A DNA stretch of 21,073 nt. Origin: W2P13-069 sp963590525. Lineage in GTDB: Bacteria; Actinomycetota; Coriobacteriia; Coriobacteriales; QAMH01. Of this stretch, positions 14,552 to 21,073 are shown in pieces (position 1 is the first letter of the stretch; every line of letters starts with the position of its first letter). Below the pieces are notes generated by a model. The model ran no database searches and had not been told where the DNA came from. It saw only the letters and a program-made list of their open reading frames with translations. The translations under genes and the position numbers were made by a program. Location of the stretch: positions 1-21,073 of the forward strand of contig CAVAPV010000043.1 in NCBI GenBank assembly GCA_963590525.1. Reading direction: 5' to 3'.

Positions 14552-15748
14552 CTAAGCTGCCGTGACGCGCGAGGATTTGCCGTTAGTTTTGCGGCTTTTA
14601 TGAACGTTGCCTTGCCTTCTGGCCCATAGAGCTCTAATCGCCTTGGCACAGGCGAGCACAAGCGCACTTAACGTCAGCACTAGGGCAAAGCGCAATGTAA
14701 ACATGTAAAGCCCCTGGTAGGCAACAGGCCAGCTCCACACGTTGGGTGCAAAGGTCTCCATGATCTTTTGCCAGTTGAAGACGGCACTCTCCACGCGATG
14801 CGCACATAAGACGATGAGGGACTGGACGCCTATCCAAGCGACGATCTTATTGGAACGTTGCACTGTCTTGCCCAAGGCTGCCGCTGCACCTTGCGCGTCA
14901 AATGCCGCAGCGCCCAGCTTCTCGACTTCCATACACAACTTCATGATTACAAGGCTGCCTGCGGTGGAGGTGATCATGGAGTACGGGTTGTCTAGATACG
15001 CACGGATTGCCATCTCGTTGTTGCCGGCAACGTTATAGAGCATCCACATGGCAATAAGCCCCAGCCAGACCCAGCCGGGCGCCTTGCTTATGTCAAAGAC
15101 TTTGGCTAGATAACCTACGTACATAAAGAAGACCGCTACAAGGGCCGTGTCAAGATCAAAGGGCAAGCGCTGCATGTTGCCTATGGCAAAGCCCAGCGCG
15201 GTTATGGCGATTACTACGATCGGTTGAGCAAGCTTCTTAAATCCAGAGTGCCCCTGAGTGCGCAAGAGAACCTCGTTGAGGATAAGGCGCGCCCAAAACA
15301 AGCAAGGCAAAAACCAGATGGCACCAATGGCTTGGAAGGTATGGCCAGCGATATCGCCTTCTTGTCCGCTGGCATAAAGCGCCTCTACCGCGACAACGGC
15401 AAGCGAGCGCTGCGAATCTAAGTTAGGGTTGATCGAATTAGGCGGCACTATCGCAAAGAGCAACAGGATGCAGCAGACTGTCATATAGGGAACGATAAGA
15501 CGCTTGAACGAGCTGACGAGTACCGTTTTACGTGATTTAGGGCGCATGGTATAGCCGGCCAGCATAAAGAAGAGCGGCATATGAAACGAGTAGACGAGGT
15601 CGTGCAGGCCTGTGGTATCGCTCATGCAATGCCCCAGTACTACGCACACCATGGCAAAACCCTTGGCCATGTCAAGCCAGAGGAGATGGCATTTGCCAGA
15701 CGATGTCGCAGCTGGGCACAGGCTTTTATCTTGGTGTTGCGGCTTCAT
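14552..15748 (-). CDS. Acyltransferase 3 family membrane protein
   Basis: An integral membrane O-acyltransferase of the acyltransferase-3 family, roughly ten helices. The domain opens WLDMAKGFAMVCVVLGHC (about 24-41), containing the catalytic-type histidine, followed by VYSFHMPLFFMLAGYTM (about 52-68), both classic for the family. These enzymes transfer acetyl or other acyl groups to sugars or cell-surface polymers. The acceptor is unknown. The C-terminus is basic (KSRKTNGKSSR). The start is uncertain: ATG 15748 gives 398 residues, and an in-frame TTG at 15775 would add nine. Neither has a clear ribosome site. It converges with the glutamate-cysteine ligase-like gene across 58 bases that hold only a small GCTTA/TAAGC hairpin. 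No functional tie to its neighbours is apparent. Confidence 0.85.
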   Translation of the reverse strand: MKPQHQDKSLCPAATSSGKCHLLWLDMAKGFAMVCVVLGHCMSDTTGLHDLVYSFHMPLFFMLAGYTMRPKSRKTVLVSSFKRLIVPYMTVCCILLLFAIVPPNSINPNLDSQRSLAVVAVEALYASGQEGDIAGHTFQAIGAIWFLPCLFWARLILNEVLLRTQGHSGFKKLAQPIVVIAITALGFAIGNMQRLPFDLDTALVAVFFMYVGYLAKVFDISKAPGWVWLGLIAMWMLYNVAGNNEMAIRAYLDNPYSMITSTAGSLVIMKLCMEVEKLGAAAFDAQGAAAALGKTVQRSNKIVAWIGVQSLIVLCAHRVESAVFNWQKIMETFAPNVWSWPVAYQGLYMFTLRFALVLTLSALVLACAKAIRALWARRQGNVHKSRKTNGKSSRVTAA

Positions 15749-15903
15749 GGCTTGGATTCTACGCGCGCAATCCAAATCCAGCTGAAAGCTTAAGCAAGGA
15801 TAAGGACGCTAGGGGGCAATATGCAGTCCAAATATAAGGACAGTGCTGCACCTACCAGCCAAAACCATTGAAGAGGCCGCCGTATACTGCTAGTTTGTCA
15901 AAA

Positions 15904-15969
15904 GGCGAACAAACGCCAACCTGTCATGTTGCTGCCTGCAAACAGCAAGTCGGCTTTTAGGCGGTTGGC
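15904..15969 (+). promoter_or_regulatory. Structured leader upstream of the zinc-ribbon gene
   Basis: GCCAACC (15915-15921) pairs with GGTTGGC (15963-15969), enclosing an inner hairpin TTGCTG (15929-15934) with CAGCAA (15943-15948). A competing hairpin GGCG (15904-15907) with CGCC (15914-15917) shares bases with the outer stem, so the two folds exclude each other. A possible -10 box TATACT (15883-15888) would start transcription just before this region. No known riboswitch is recognised. Confidence 0.4.
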
Positions 15970-16011
15970 AGCGTTACCATGATGGCAGACACGATGTTTA
16001 CAGAGGCGAAA

Positions 16012-16725
16012 ATGGGATTAGTCGCTGCTCAATGCCCTGCATGCGGGGCTTCGATCGAGATACCAGATGGCAAGGAGTTTGGCTTTTGCACATATTGCGG
16101 GTCAAAGATCTACAATGAGGCCTGGCTCAACAGGACCATCGTCGAGCATTCGGGCACTGTGGAATGCAAGCTGCCCGATTTTAAGATTACCGCCGAGGCT
16201 TTAACCGGGTACGTAGGCCAAAGCAAAGAGGTGAACATCCCCAGTTCTGTTGCAATAATAAAAGCAGATGCCTTCAAGGGTCTCCCCGTCACCGCTGTGC
16301 GTATACCCGCATCCGTCAGAGAGCTTGAGCCGTGCGCGTTCAACAACTGCCCGTCTCTTGAGAAGATCGTGTTGGACGATGGCTTTGATGCCAAAGGGTT
16401 TGACGTCGGGGCTTTCTACCGCTGTCCGTCCATAGAAAACATCACTGCCCTGGGGTCACTGGGACAAAACATCAACGTCTTCTACGTTATCGAGCATGGA
16501 GAAGTCCATTTCTCATCAGAAGAAGAATACCGGGGCTATAAGCAACGCATCAACGGAAAGAATGCTGACGCCGATGTCCTCAAGGCGCGTTTGGAGCACC
16601 TCATCAGGTTGAAGAATAACGCTGGCATTTTGGGCAGCAACAGCTTTGACAAAGATATCCGTGAGCTAAGCGAGCGGCTCAAGGATGAGAGATCGTATCC
16701 CAAGTTGTTCCTGGACAAAGAGTAG
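16012..16725 (+). CDS. Zinc-ribbon and leucine-rich-repeat (BspA-type) protein
   Basis: A 237-residue protein of unknown function. The N-terminus is a zinc ribbon, C8-P-A-C11 with C26-T-Y-C29. Residues about 65-150 read as irregular BspA-like leucine-rich repeats (EVNIPSSVAIIKADAFKG, VRIPASVRELEPCAFNNC, LEKIVLDDGF). The last quarter is charged and helical. There is no signal peptide, so it is probably cytoplasmic. ATG 16012 is preferred because AGAGG lies 6 bases upstream. The frame opens at ATG 15979, which would add 11 residues but has no ribosome site. The next gene begins 12 bases after the stop, so the two likely form an operon. A scaffold or sensing role is possible but unproven. Confidence 0.75.
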   Translation: MGLVAAQCPACGASIEIPDGKEFGFCTYCGSKIYNEAWLNRTIVEHSGTVECKLPDFKITAEALTGYVGQSKEVNIPSSVAIIKADAFKGLPVTAVRIPASVRELEPCAFNNCPSLEKIVLDDGFDAKGFDVGAFYRCPSIENITALGSLGQNINVFYVIEHGEVHFSSEEEYRGYKQRINGKNADADVLKARLEHLIRLKNNAGILGSNSFDKDIRELSERLKDERSYPKLFLDKE

Positions 16726-16737
16726 AAGGGCGCTGAC

Positions 16738-17883
16738 ATGGGATTTTCTGAGGATATCAAGGCAGCGCGAAAAGAGCTGGCAGCGGCGCAAAGGGCACTC
16801 GGCTCTGCAAAAGCAACTAAGGCTGCCAAGCTTTCAGAGATAGATTCGCGCATCAAAGCGGTTGGAAAGAAACTCAGTCGCCCTCTGTATAAGTACGGCG
16901 ACATCAAGGTCTACAGCGACCGCATCTCGTTTGAAGGGACGGCATACCGGCTAGATAAAAACGCGAGCGCAGAGGTCTCAGCCAGCGGCGTCAAGCTAGA
17001 GAACTCGGATAACAGAACGCTCTACTTAACGGTAAGCACTGCAGACGGGACCTTTGTAGCAAAGTGCAACCCCGATCACGAGGGGCCCATCCGCCAGCTA
17101 GCCGCCGACATCGTAAACTACGCCCCCAATGCAGAGAAAAACACCGCGATGCTGCAAGGCCAAGCGCGCAGGCTGAACGTGCAAAGAGACGAGGTTGAGT
17201 GGGATTACTCTGCAACCGATGCCTGCTGGGAAGACATCGAGGCAAAGCAGGAGGCAATCGACAGCTTGATGGCCAGCGCCTCCCAAGAAGAGCTGGCAGC
17301 CTTAGCAAAGTCGGACAGGACAAAGAAGCTCTTGAAGGCTGCAGCCATAGCAGTTGCGGTCTTAATCGTTCTCGGCCTTATTGGCGGCGTGTTGTCAGGC
17401 GGCACACATATCGACGCCAGCAGCACGCAAACTAGCAGCAAGCAAGAACAAACCTCTGCAAACAACAAGAAAGAGTCTGGCGCCAAAAGCAGCAAAGACA
17501 ACGGCAAGTCTAAAAGCGTTGCCAAAACCAACGTCAAGGGCAATAACCCCCTTGGCGGGCTCAAGATCTATACAGGCAAGAAAAAGGGCACAAGCGGCAC
17601 CTACGCCTACGTTGTTGCCAACAAGAAGAAGACGCTGGGCATGACAAGCAAGCAGTTTGCAGCCTTTGACAAATACCTTAAGACGACAAGCTACAGCTGG
17701 TTCACCGTCGATTTTGGGGATGGAACAGGCCTGTATATGCCAGGCTCGACACTTACCAGTGCGTCACATTTGGATCTTGATAAAACCAAATCGCAAAAGA
17801 TTAACGGCAAGGTCTACGGCCATATAAAACTGGTCAAAAAGAACGGCAAGAACATTTGGAAGTATGTCAAGAACAAGCGCTAG
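16738..17883 (+). CDS. Coiled-coil, single-pass membrane protein of unknown function
   Basis: A 381-residue protein not recognised as a known family. Residues 5-45 are an alanine/lysine-rich likely coiled coil. Residues about 50-130 look like a small beta domain of PH-like character (IKVYSDRISFEGTAYRLD, TLYLTVSTADGTFVAKC). About 165-195 is helical and charged. Residues 199-221 are one membrane helix (AAAIAVAVLIVLGLIGGVLSG). A low-complexity Ser/Lys/Asn linker (about 228-275) and a lysine-rich C-terminal domain (about 276-381) with GTYAYVVANKKK and WFTVDFGDGTGLYMPGS follow. With no signal peptide, the N-terminus should be cytoplasmic and the C-terminus outside. AGAAGGG precedes ATG 16738 by 7 bases. 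It is probably co-transcribed with the zinc-ribbon gene. Confidence 0.75.
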   Translation: MGFSEDIKAARKELAAAQRALGSAKATKAAKLSEIDSRIKAVGKKLSRPLYKYGDIKVYSDRISFEGTAYRLDKNASAEVSASGVKLENSDNRTLYLTVSTADGTFVAKCNPDHEGPIRQLAADIVNYAPNAEKNTAMLQGQARRLNVQRDEVEWDYSATDACWEDIEAKQEAIDSLMASASQEELAALAKSDRTKKLLKAAAIAVAVLIVLGLIGGVLSGGTHIDASSTQTSSKQEQTSANNKKESGAKSSKDNGKSKSVAKTNVKGNNPLGGLKIYTGKKKGTSGTYAYVVANKKKTLGMTSKQFAAFDKYLKTTSYSWFTVDFGDGTGLYMPGSTLTSASHLDLDKTKSQKINGKVYGHIKLVKKNGKNIWKYVKNKR

Positions 17884-17886
17884 CAG

Positions 17887-17916
17887 CAAGCCCGCAAAAA
17901 TAGGGTTGCGGGCTTG
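17887..17916 (+). terminator. Stem-loop after the membrane-protein gene
   Basis: CAAGCCCGCAA (17887-17897) pairs perfectly with TTGCGGGCTTG (17906-17916). It starts 4 bases after the stop. No T run follows on the plus strand, so termination would be by the hairpin alone or factor-assisted. Confidence 0.5.
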
Positions 17917-17940
17917 AAGCAGCGGGATTTGCCAGAATAT

Positions 17941-17977
17941 CGCCAGCGCAATACGGCAGAAACGCGTTGCGCTGGCG
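17941..17977. terminator. Stem-loop between convergent genes
   Basis: CGCCAGCGCAA (17941-17951) pairs perfectly with TTGCGCTGGCG (17967-17977), 11 bp, around a 15-base loop. It lies 6 bases after the ABC ATPase stop on the minus strand. There is no clear T tract, so it is a probable 3'-end structure rather than a textbook terminator. Confidence 0.45.
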
Positions 17978-17982
17978 GTTCC

Positions 17983-18648
17983 CTACTCTTCTACTACAAA
18001 GCGTTTATCGCGCAGGACCATGGTGGTCTTGGCGCGCTGGGCAAGCTGCGGCACGTGCGTGGCAAACAGCAGCGCATTGCCTTGCGCCGCGTAATCAAAC
18101 AGCGCATCGGCCACGCTTGAGGCAGATTGCTCATCGAGGTCGTTGGTGGGCTCGTCTGCGATGAGGATCTTGGGCTTGAGCAGCAGGGCACGAGCAACAG
18201 CCACGCGGCGCTTTTGGCCCACGCTCAGCTGGTGCGGATAGTGGTATATGCGATCTGCCAGGCCAAACTGCTCGAGCAGCTCTTTTGCACGGACCTCGAC
18301 GTCAAAGTCGAGCTTGCCTGCAAAACCTGCAGGCGCCGTCACGTTCTCTATGGCACGCAAGCTGCCAATGAGCTGCGTACTCTGAAACACAAAGCCAAAG
18401 AGGCGCTGACGCAAACGCGAGAGCTCTTTATCGCCAAGCTCAAGCGCGTTTGTGCCGTCCTCAGCCAAGATGCGGCCGCAATCTGGCGTGAGCAAAAGAC
18501 CTGCCATAGACAGCATCGTCGACTTGCCAGAACCAGAAGGCGACACAAAGGCGATGACGTCGCCAGGATTTACCTCAAGAGAGGTGTCGCAGATAACCTG
18601 GGTGTCTTCAAAGGACTTGGAGATGTTCTCGATTCTCAAAAGCGGCAT
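17983..18648 (-). CDS. ABC transporter ATP-binding protein (LolD/MacB-like)
   Basis: A 221-residue ATPase that pairs with the FtsX-type permease encoded one base upstream. Visible elements are Walker A SPSGSGKST (36-44), Q-loop Q89, signature LSVGQKRR (141-148), Walker B ILIADE (161-166) with NDLDE, and H-loop H198. Two positions depart from consensus: the first Walker A glycine is serine, and the signature LSGGQ reads LSVGQ. ATG 18648 is chosen over an in-frame start at 18690 because it lies just after the permease stop and has AAGGAG about 13 bases upstream. The longer frame would translate the end of the permease gene. The LolD/MacB class usually drives mechanotransmission or lipoprotein/peptide handling rather than classical import. 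The substrate is unknown. Confidence 0.88.
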   Translation of the reverse strand: MPLLRIENISKSFEDTQVICDTSLEVNPGDVIAFVSPSGSGKSTMLSMAGLLLTPDCGRILAEDGTNALELGDKELSRLRQRLFGFVFQSTQLIGSLRAIENVTAPAGFAGKLDFDVEVRAKELLEQFGLADRIYHYPHQLSVGQKRRVAVARALLLKPKILIADEPTNDLDEQSASSVADALFDYAAQGNALLFATHVPQLAQRAKTTMVLRDKRFVVEE

Positions 18649-18649
18649 G

Positions 18650-19861
18650 TTAATCGATGTCTCCTTGCTGCATAGCGGTTGACGGATCAAGATGGGAAAT
18701 TTGCGAAAGCGGCCAGATAACGCTCACGGCGCACACGATGGCAAAAATCACGATCACGGCCGCAACCAATCCCACACAAGGCAGCGCACCCAACGCAAGG
18801 TACGGGAAAGACAAGCCATCTTGCATGATGGACAACAACGCCGCTTGGGCGGCAAAACCCAAGATGCAGCCGATAACAAGCCCACTGCCTACCAAGGCAC
18901 CCATCTCGCCTAGGATAAGGCGCTTGAGGTCTCCCTTGCTGGCGCCGACTGCGCGGTATAAGGCCAGCTCTGCCTTGCGATCCCAGACCGTGCTGTAAAA
19001 GCGCGCAAAGAGCTGCAAGAGCGTGACGACGAGCATGATGCACGCGGCGATGACCAGCAACAAGAACACAGATTTGAGCTGTGCTTGGGATTTGTCTGCA
19101 ACCTCTGACTTGACGATGGGGGTCACGCCATCGGTGAGGTTGATGCGCCCTTTGACGGCAGTCAGCGCGTCTTGATCATCGTCTGCCACGTCGATGGTTA
19201 CGCACGAAACCAAGCCATCGGGGTCGCCGTATTTCTCCCAGTAGTGGTCGTAACCCTCGATGTTCTTGCTCAAAGCGCGTGCTTGGCTGATGTTGACGGC
19301 GATGGAGTAGTCGAACTCGCTGCCCGTAGAGGCCATGGTGCCCAAAACGGTGTAGCTTTCGCCCAAGATCTTGATCTGGCCGTCGGTCACGCCGCCCACC
19401 TCGGCACCGATGATAGCCGTGTGGTCGTAGAGCTGAGATACAGCCTCGTCGCTGGTAAGGCCGCTTACCACAAAGTCTGTGGAGGGATCGATTCCTATGA
19501 GGCGCGTCTCGCCGTTGGATGAGCAGCAGCCGGCGTTGAGCGTCTGGCTATAGAACTGCGGAGAGACCTTAACGGCGCCTTCTACAGCGGCGATCTGCTC
19601 CACGACATCCGCGCTCATATAGACCGGGGCAGGCGCACCGCTGTAGAGCAGCTCGGTGTCGCCGATGTACTGCATGGCGTCGTCGGGCACAGCCATGATA
19701 TCTGCTCCGCCGCGTTTGGCCGATGCATCGACACCTTGCATGACGCCGCCGTAAACCAGCCCAAATGTCACCAAGATCATGACAGAAAGCGCCACAGACA
19801 CAGCGATGGATATCGACTGCACCTTGCGCATCTTAAGGCTGTGGATAACCAATTGCCTCAC
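18650..19861 (-). CDS. FtsX/MacB-type ABC permease with GCCSS motif
   Basis: A 403-residue membrane protein with the MacB/FtsX layout: one helix near 16-38, a large extracytoplasmic domain (about 45-260), then three helices (about 268-290, 320-350, 360-390) before a short tail. The external domain contains GCCSS (111-115) followed by RLIGIDPSTDF. As I recall, this feature occurs in permeases of the Campylobacter Cj1661/Cj1662 type, found with iron-uptake (P19) and thiol-redox genes. That link is tentative. GTG 19861 has AGGAGG 8 bases upstream. The ATPase gene follows after one base. Such systems often have two permeases, and only one is present here. Confidence 0.85.
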   Translation of the reverse strand: MRQLVIHSLKMRKVQSISIAVSVALSVMILVTFGLVYGGVMQGVDASAKRGGADIMAVPDDAMQYIGDTELLYSGAPAPVYMSADVVEQIAAVEGAVKVSPQFYSQTLNAGCCSSNGETRLIGIDPSTDFVVSGLTSDEAVSQLYDHTAIIGAEVGGVTDGQIKILGESYTVLGTMASTGSEFDYSIAVNISQARALSKNIEGYDHYWEKYGDPDGLVSCVTIDVADDDQDALTAVKGRINLTDGVTPIVKSEVADKSQAQLKSVFLLLVIAACIMLVVTLLQLFARFYSTVWDRKAELALYRAVGASKGDLKRLILGEMGALVGSGLVIGCILGFAAQAALLSIMQDGLSFPYLALGALPCVGLVAAVIVIFAIVCAVSVIWPLSQISHLDPSTAMQQGDID

Positions 19862-19885
19862 TGGGATTTCCTCCTAAATGCCCAA

Positions 19886-19921
19886 GAAGCGCCGGAGCCT
19901 TGCAAGCCCAGCGCTTCTTAG
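19886..19921 (-). other. Stem-loop in the leader of the permease gene
   Basis: AAGAAGCGC and GCGCTTCTT form a perfect 9-bp stem around an 18-base loop, ending shortly before the AGGAGG of the permease gene. On the minus strand a possible -10 box TATACT (complement of 19939-19944) lies just upstream of it. It may be a leader attenuator, or the end of readthrough from the rhodanese gene. Confidence 0.4.
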
Positions 19922-20006
19922 CGTTTGCTCTCATGCGAGTATATACGCACATAGCAGACAGGGTACAGTAATCAAAAGCGCTTGAGTAAGCATCGCGTTG
20001 AAACTG

Positions 20007-20023
20007 TACGACAACCTGTCGTA
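20007..20023 (-). terminator. Short palindrome directly after the rhodanese stop
   Basis: TACGACA and TGTCGTA (7 bp, three-base loop) begin immediately after the stop codon at 20024. Only a weak T-containing stretch (CAGTTTCAA) follows on the minus strand, so a terminator role is possible but not certain. Confidence 0.4.
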
Positions 20024-20974
20024 TTACTTCTCTACCTTGTTACCCAGGCCTGCCCACTCGGCAAAGGAGCAGGTGTAGACCTTGACGTTGGTAAAGCCGT
20101 TGTCATGCAGGATCTGTGCCACATTGGCAGCGCGCACGCCGCCAGTGCAGTAGGTGATAACCTCGGCGGACTTATCGGTCAAGCCGGCCTCGGCAAAGAT
20201 GGCCTCGAGGTCCTCGGAGCTCTTGAGCTTGCCGTCTTGCTCAAACAAGGAGACGTTGGGGATGTTAACGGCGCCGGGGATATGGCCCATCTTGGCCTCG
20301 CCCATGTTGGTGGTGCCGTTGTACTCGGCCTCGGCGCGAGCGTCGACAATAACAGCCTTGCCGGCCTTGACGGCCTTCTTGACGTAGGCGGTGCTCACAG
20401 ATTTGATATCGGTTGCGCTTTCGGCGTAGCCGGTGATGACGCCTTCGGTCTCACCCTTAGCGCCGATCCAAGCACCCCAGCCGCCGTCCAGGATATGGAC
20501 ATCGGTGAAGCCTGCTTGCTGCAGGGTCCACATGGTGCGGCCGTCTTCGCCCCAGCCGTCGTTAACGTTGGTGTAGACGACGATGGGACGGTCGTTGGTA
20601 AGACCCTCAAGCGCCAAGGTGGAGAGGTTGGCTTGGGCATCGTTGACGGCAGCCCAGCCCTTCTCGCCCTCTGCCACAGTGACGTTGGAGAGGTTGTTCC
20701 AGTTGCCGCTCACAGCGCCGGGGATATGAGAGGAGGTATAGGCAGAGACGCTGCGCGCATCGACCACATAGACGTTGTTGAGGTTCTCTTTGAGCCAGTC
20801 GACCGTGACGTAGGTGCCCTCTGCCTGGGCAGTGGTCTCTTCTGCTGCGGTTTGCTCGGTGCTTGAATCCTTGCTGGAATCAGAAGCAGTGGAGCTGGAG
20901 CCGCATGCCACGCAAGACATTCCCAATGCGACAGTGATACCCGCAGCGGCGAGCGCTTTAAGATGCTTTCTCAT
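20024..20974 (-). CDS. Tandem rhodanese-domain lipoprotein (thiosulfate sulfurtransferase-like)
   Basis: A 316-residue exported protein: basic start, hydrophobic segment and a lipobox-like CVAC24-G, then a Ser/Thr/Glu-rich linker (25-52). The -3 residue of the lipobox is atypical. Two rhodanese domains follow. The first (about 55-175) has the family's VVDARSVSAYTSSHIPGA but no catalytic cysteine in its loop (134-146). The second (about 190-312) has the active loop CTGGVR (276-281) and VIVDARAEAEYNG. This matches two-domain sulfurtransferases that move sulfane sulfur from thiosulfate or similar donors, here on the outer face of the membrane. ATG 20974 is preferred because it begins a normal signal peptide. 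The ATG at 20986 abuts its own AGAGG with no spacing. It is transcribed toward the ABC genes but separated by 162 bases. Confidence 0.88.
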   Translation of the reverse strand: MRKHLKALAAAGITVALGMSCVACGSSSTASDSSKDSSTEQTAAEETTAQAEGTYVTVDWLKENLNNVYVVDARSVSAYTSSHIPGAVSGNWNNLSNVTVAEGEKGWAAVNDAQANLSTLALEGLTNDRPIVVYTNVNDGWGEDGRTMWTLQQAGFTDVHILDGGWGAWIGAKGETEGVITGYAESATDIKSVSTAYVKKAVKAGKAVIVDARAEAEYNGTTNMGEAKMGHIPGAVNIPNVSLFEQDGKLKSSEDLEAIFAEAGLTDKSAEVITYCTGGVRAANVAQILHDNGFTNVKVYTCSFAEWAGLGNKVEK

Positions 20975-21007
20975 GTTGTATTCCATCCTCTTTTAGAATC
21001 CTCTTTA

Positions 21008-21026
21008 TATTGGCATGATGCCAATA
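21008..21026. promoter_or_regulatory. Perfect 19-bp palindrome, candidate operator
   Basis: TATTGGCAT (21008-21016) and ATGCCAATA (21018-21026) form a perfect dyad around a single G. It lies about 8-26 bases after the predicted start of the rhodanese transcript, where a repressor would block elongation or initiation. It could also fold in RNA, though a one-base loop argues for DNA binding. Confidence 0.6.
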
Positions 21027-21040
21027 CCTCATAAGCAGGG

Positions 21041-21069
21041 ATTATAGGGATAAGAGTGCGATGATTCAA
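21041..21069 (-). promoter_or_regulatory. Promoter of the rhodanese lipoprotein gene
   Basis: On the minus strand TTGAAT (21069-21064), a 17-base spacer and a perfect TATAAT (21046-21041) form a strong sigma-70-type promoter. Confidence 0.7.
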
Positions 21070-21073
21070 GCAA

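Noticed and set aside
1..21073. CRISPR arrays, tRNA or rRNA genes, phage or conjugation genes
   Set aside because: No spaced identical repeats, tRNA-like cloverleaf or TTC-loop signature, rRNA segment, integrase, relaxase or phage structural gene was found on reading both strands.

Overview
The window looks like chromosome from an anaerobic actinobacterium, most probably class Coriobacteriia (Eggerthellales-like). This is inferred from moderately high-GC coding style, frequent GTG/TTG starts with AGGAGG-type ribosome sites, Tat-exported molybdopterin enzymes with TorD chaperones, and Gram-positive style lipoproteins. The species cannot be named from sequence alone. No rRNA, tRNA, CRISPR array, phage gene or intact transposase was seen.

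Layout. (1) 1-1432, minus: 5'-proximal part of a gene fusing a degenerate MobA-like nucleotidyltransferase domain to a SufS-type cysteine desulfurase; it runs off the left edge. (2) 1433-1940: non-coding, with a 137-bp element made of two IS21-like termini and no transposase, flanked by an imperfect direct repeat. (3) 1941-2960, plus: biotin-synthase-like radical SAM enzyme. (4) 3104-12097: a probable arsenic module. It holds an aquaglyceroporin (minus), an arsenite S-adenosylmethionine methyltransferase ArsM (plus), an AIM24/TIGR00266 protein (minus), a tight minus-strand operon (ArrA-like Tat-exported molybdopterin subunit, four-cluster ferredoxin subunit, TorD-type chaperone, small lipoprotein), and a second aquaglyceroporin (plus) divergent from the operon. 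(5) 12302-14493, plus: class II glutamine amidotransferase and glutamate-cysteine ligase-like enzyme, an EgtC/EgtA-like pair. (6) 14552-15748, minus: acyltransferase-3 membrane protein. (7) 16012-17883, plus: zinc-ribbon/leucine-rich-repeat protein and a coiled-coil single-pass membrane protein. (8) 17983-20974, minus: ABC ATPase, FtsX/MacB-type permease, then a tandem-rhodanese lipoprotein with its own strong promoter and a perfect palindrome.

How it may work together. The central genes suggest that arsenate is reduced outside the membrane by an ArrAB-type enzyme. The arsenite, an uncharged glycerol mimic at neutral pH, could pass through the two NPA-motif channels. Arsenite in the cytoplasm could be methylated by ArsM. 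The window has no ArsR, ArsC, ArsB or Acr3, and no obvious membrane electron donor for the reductase. Both intergenic regions with divergent promoters carry inverted repeats that could be operators. The gamma-glutamyl enzyme pair next door could supply a low-molecular-weight thiol, but that link is speculative.
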